A stretch of 17,119 nt of DNA, from contig CAJPTV010000038.1 of assembly GCA_905373665.1 (NCBI GenBank), positions 1 through 17,119 of the forward strand, in the 5' to 3' direction. Numbering within the stretch: the first letter of the stretch is position 1; each line of letters begins with the position of its first letter. The notes below the pieces were generated by a model. The model was not told the origin of the DNA and did not search any database. It saw nothing but the letters and a program-made list of their open reading frames with translations. The translations under genes were made by a program, and so were the position numbers. This DNA is from Bacteroidia bacterium. GTDB lineage: Bacteria; Bacteroidota; Bacteroidia; Bacteroidales; CAJPTX01. This document shows, one piece after another, positions 14,805-17,119 of this stretch.

Positions 14805-15680
14805 ATGACTCAAGAGTTAGAACAAGCCACGATAAATCTCCTTCTGCGGGATACCATTGCTGCCGTTTATGCAGCCTCGCGTGAGGTGGAAAAGATTTAC
14901 AATTCGAGTGACTTCGGTGTGAATATGAAATCGGACTCTACGCCCCTTACGAAGGCGGACAAAGTCTCGGATCGAGAGATACGGGAGCGTCTGATGCACA
15001 CCTACATTCCCCTTCTAAGCGAAGAGGGGCGCTTTGTTCCGTACGAGGAGCGTGCGAATTGGTCGCTCTTTTGGCTTGTTGACCCCATCGACGGTACGAA
15101 GGAGTTTATCAAGAAGAACGGCGAGTTTACGGTGAACGTAGCGCTGATTCAGAACCGCACGCCCATCATCGGCGTTATCAGCCTGCCAGCACACCACAAG
15201 CTCTATTTTGCCGCCAGCGGCGTAGGTTCTTATCGTATCGAGAATATGGACTTTAACGCCTACTCTGATCCAGAGTCTATAACGCTGGAGGAGTTGGTGG
15301 CGCAGGGGCAGAAACTGCCGATAAAGCGCCAGCCCGGGCACAAGTTTACGGTCGTGAACAGTCGTTCGCACCTTGCCCCAGAGATGGCCTCTTATCTAGA
15401 GAAAATACGCTCTGAGCACCCAGATATGGACGGGCATCACCCCTACGGCTCTTCGCTGAAGTTCTGTATGGTGGCTGAGGGCTCGGCAGATCTCTACCCG
15501 CGTATCACGGATACCTACGAGTGGGACACGGCTGCGGGGCAGGCCATTTGCCTCTTTGCGAGCGCCGAGGTGGTCACGATGGGGGAAAAAAAGAACCAGA
15601 CGCCGTTGATCTACAACACCGAGACGATGAAGAACCCCTCCTTCGTTGCGCGTCAGCGTCAGGAAGATAGAAATGCTTAA
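14805..15680 (+). CDS. cysQ: 3'(2'),5'-bisphosphate nucleotidase CysQ
   Basis: A 291-residue member of the inositol monophosphatase superfamily that removes the 3'-phosphate of adenosine 3',5'-bisphosphate (PAP) to give AMP. The metal site is complete: SEEG (72-75), the signature WLVDPIDGTKEFI (from 90) with D93 and D96, and EWDTAAG with D241. The early STPLTKADK (45-52) is the usual CysQ/IMPase block. Length is slightly above the approximately 250 residues of the E. coli enzyme. The ATG at 14805 follows the promoter and has no Shine-Dalgarno sequence, as is usual in Bacteroidota. No sulfate-activation genes are near; PAP may instead come from the acyl-carrier-protein synthase reaction. It shares a transcript with the transporter 19 bp downstream. 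Confidence 0.93.
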   Translation: MTQELEQATINLLLRDTIAAVYAASREVEKIYNSSDFGVNMKSDSTPLTKADKVSDREIRERLMHTYIPLLSEEGRFVPYEERANWSLFWLVDPIDGTKEFIKKNGEFTVNVALIQNRTPIIGVISLPAHHKLYFAASGVGSYRIENMDFNAYSDPESITLEELVAQGQKLPIKRQPGHKFTVVNSRSHLAPEMASYLEKIRSEHPDMDGHHPYGSSLKFCMVAEGSADLYPRITDTYEWDTAAGQAICLFASAEVVTMGEKKNQTPLIYNTETMKNPSFVARQRQEDRNA

Positions 15681-15699
15681 CCCATAAATACAAATCAAG

Positions 15700-17067
15700 A
15701 TGAGTGAACAAAAACCAGCGAAAGCACGGGCGCTGTTTGCGTCTAAGCTTGGGATGATTGCCGCGGCTGCGGGGTCTGCGGTGGGGCTTGGTAACATCTG
15801 GCGTTTCCCGAGCCAGACAGCAAGCGACGGAGGGGCGCTGTTCCTTCTCGTTTACATCGCTTGTATTTTGCTCTTTGGGCTTCCGCTTATGATAGCAGAG
15901 TTTATCATAGGGCGTGCTGCTAAGGCGAATGCTTCTGGGGCTTTTGCGAAGCTTGCTCCGCGAAAAGAGGGATGGCATTTCCTTGGCGGACTCGGGGTTC
16001 TAGCCTCATTCCTAATCCTCGGGTTTTACTTTGTCGTGGGGGGCTGGACGCTGGAGTATATCATCGATTCGGCTACGGGAGCCTTGATGAGTGTCGAGGG
16101 CGGCGAGCACGGCTTCTCTGACCACTTCGTTTCGTTTACGCAGAACACGTGGCGTCAGTGGGGGATGGCCTCTATCTTTATCGTCCTTACGGCCTTCTTT
16201 GTCATCTCGGGGGTAAAGAAGGGGATTGAGACCTCTGCGAAGTTTATGATGCCCTTGCTCTTTGTCTTGCTGATTGTCTTGGCAGTTCGTTCGCTTATGC
16301 TCCCTGGCTCTTTTGTGGGGGTGGAGTTCCTTTTCAAACCTAATCTGGATACCTTGCACCCCACGATTTTCCTTGATGCGATAGGACAGGCCTTTTTCTC
16401 CTTGTCGCTGGGGATGGGGATTATGATCACGTATGGTTCTTATTTCCAAAAGAACTCGAACCTTACCAAGACGGCTACGCAGGTGGCGCTCCTCGATTCG
16501 CTCGTGGCGGTGTTGGCGGGGCTTATTATTTTCCCTTCGGCGTTCGCGCTTTCCACCTTACCCGTGGCGGAGATACAGGCGGTGTTGCAAAAGGGCGGCG
16601 CTGGGCTCGTCTTTATGACGATTCCCGAGCTGTTTAAGTCGCTACCGTTCTCTTCACTTTGGTCGTTCTGCTTCTTTGTCTTCTTAGGGATCGCGGCGCT
16701 AACCTCGATGATCTCGCTCATGGAGGTCGTGACGGTCTTCATGCATGAGGAGTTCAAACTTTCGCGTTCGGTGGCTACGATTATTGTGACGGTGCTCTTG
16801 TTGGCGTTGTCGTGGGGCTGCTCTTACTCGGGTGTCTTCTTTGACCGTCTTGACTACCTTACGGCGAAGATATTCCTTCCCTTAGGCGGTCTTTTCGTTT
16901 CGTTCTTTGTCGGGTGGCGTTTGGATAAGGCGATCGTTTACAAAGAGCTATCGAACGAGGGGACGATCAAGATCGGCACGGGCGTGCTGCGCGCGTATCG
17001 TTTCATTCTCAGATTCATTGCTCCGGCAGCCATTATCATCATTTTCATTTACGGGCTTCTGTCCTAA
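15700..17067 (+). CDS. Sodium-coupled NSS/SLC6 family transporter
   Basis: A 455-residue inner-membrane protein of the LeuT/SLC6 family, which takes up amino acids or similar small molecules with sodium. Eleven membrane segments can be read, at about 12-33, 46-70, 93-124, 154-172, 180-199, 223-247, 261-283, 318-345, 356-378, 386-407 and 432-454; eleven rather than twelve is common in bacterial members. Segment 1 carries GSAVGLGNIWRFP, with sodium-site residues G25, A27, V28 and N32 by alignment to LeuT. Segment 6 has the unwound FFSLSLGMG, and segment 8 has A332, T335 and S336 of the second sodium site. The substrate cannot be assigned. The start follows an A-rich, Shine-Dalgarno-free leader, 19 bp after cysQ. 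Confidence 0.93.
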   Translation: MSEQKPAKARALFASKLGMIAAAAGSAVGLGNIWRFPSQTASDGGALFLLVYIACILLFGLPLMIAEFIIGRAAKANASGAFAKLAPRKEGWHFLGGLGVLASFLILGFYFVVGGWTLEYIIDSATGALMSVEGGEHGFSDHFVSFTQNTWRQWGMASIFIVLTAFFVISGVKKGIETSAKFMMPLLFVLLIVLAVRSLMLPGSFVGVEFLFKPNLDTLHPTIFLDAIGQAFFSLSLGMGIMITYGSYFQKNSNLTKTATQVALLDSLVAVLAGLIIFPSAFALSTLPVAEIQAVLQKGGAGLVFMTIPELFKSLPFSSLWSFCFFVFLGIAALTSMISLMEVVTVFMHEEFKLSRSVATIIVTVLLLALSWGCSYSGVFFDRLDYLTAKIFLPLGGLFVSFFVGWRLDKAIVYKELSNEGTIKIGTGVLRAYRFILRFIAPAAIIIIFIYGLLS

Positions 17068-17070
17068 GGG

Positions 17071-17099
17071 CGGACGGGTCCTCACGCCGGACGGCCCGT
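17071..17099 (+). terminator. GC-rich inverted repeat after the transporter gene
   Basis: ACGGGTCC (17074-17081) can pair with GGA and CCCGT (17089-17099) around a short loop, leaving a three-base bulge. It begins 4-7 bases after the stop codon, where a terminator would be expected. No run of T follows before the window ends, so termination is only a possibility. CGGACGG also occurs twice here as a direct repeat. Confidence 0.25.
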
Positions 17100-17119
17100 G
17101 ATGGAGGAGGGGCGTGGGG

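Noticed and set aside
15396..15978. Minus-strand open frames of about 133 codons opposite cysQ and the transporter
   Set aside because: Both strongly supported genes lie on the other strand; the predicted proteins have no domain or signal and cross the operon junction.

Overview
The window looks like a stretch of chromosome from a Bacteroidota bacterium, most likely Porphyromonas or a close relative. This rests on a PorE-type type IX secretion system (T9SS) protein, a type B C-terminal-domain (CTD) surface protein, a GNAT acyltransferase of the glycine-lipid (GlsB) type, a Bacteroidota-style promoter (TTTG, 20 bp, TATCTTTG), and A-rich rather than Shine-Dalgarno-rich start regions. The genus is inferred from protein resemblance; no rRNA or tRNA gene is present to confirm it. 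I see no mobile element, CRISPR array or phage gene.

Layout. A run of nine genes on the minus strand fills 152-14498 and is read right to left: a nitronate monooxygenase/FabK-like flavoprotein, a catalytic M16 peptidase, an M16 peptidase without the zinc site, a type B CTD protein with fibronectin-like domains, a RelA/SpoT (p)ppGpp enzyme, an exported TPR protein, a GlsB-like GNAT acyltransferase, a PfkB sugar/nucleoside kinase, porE and a YhcC-type radical SAM protein. That makes ten coding genes in total if the flavoprotein is counted with the nine that follow it. Almost all junctions are 3-26 bp or overlap; the only larger gap is the 87 bp before the CTD gene. A long imperfect hairpin at 78-143 lies just after the last gene and may end the transcript.

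A divergent intergenic region (14499-14804) carries a promoter for each direction. To its right, cysQ and an SLC6/NSS sodium-coupled transporter form a two-gene plus-strand operon that ends at 17067, close to the window edge.

How the parts fit. In P. gingivalis, PorE, the outer-membrane protein PorP and the type B CTD protein PG1035 have been reported to form one complex. Here porE and a type B CTD gene lie in the same minus-strand block, with an exported TPR protein of unknown role between them; porP is not in the window. The same block holds a putative membrane-lipid N-acyltransferase and a (p)ppGpp synthetase/hydrolase whose TGS domain lacks the histidines that normally read the tRNA 3' end. 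Co-expression of surface secretion, envelope lipid and stringent-response genes is an inference from gene packing only.
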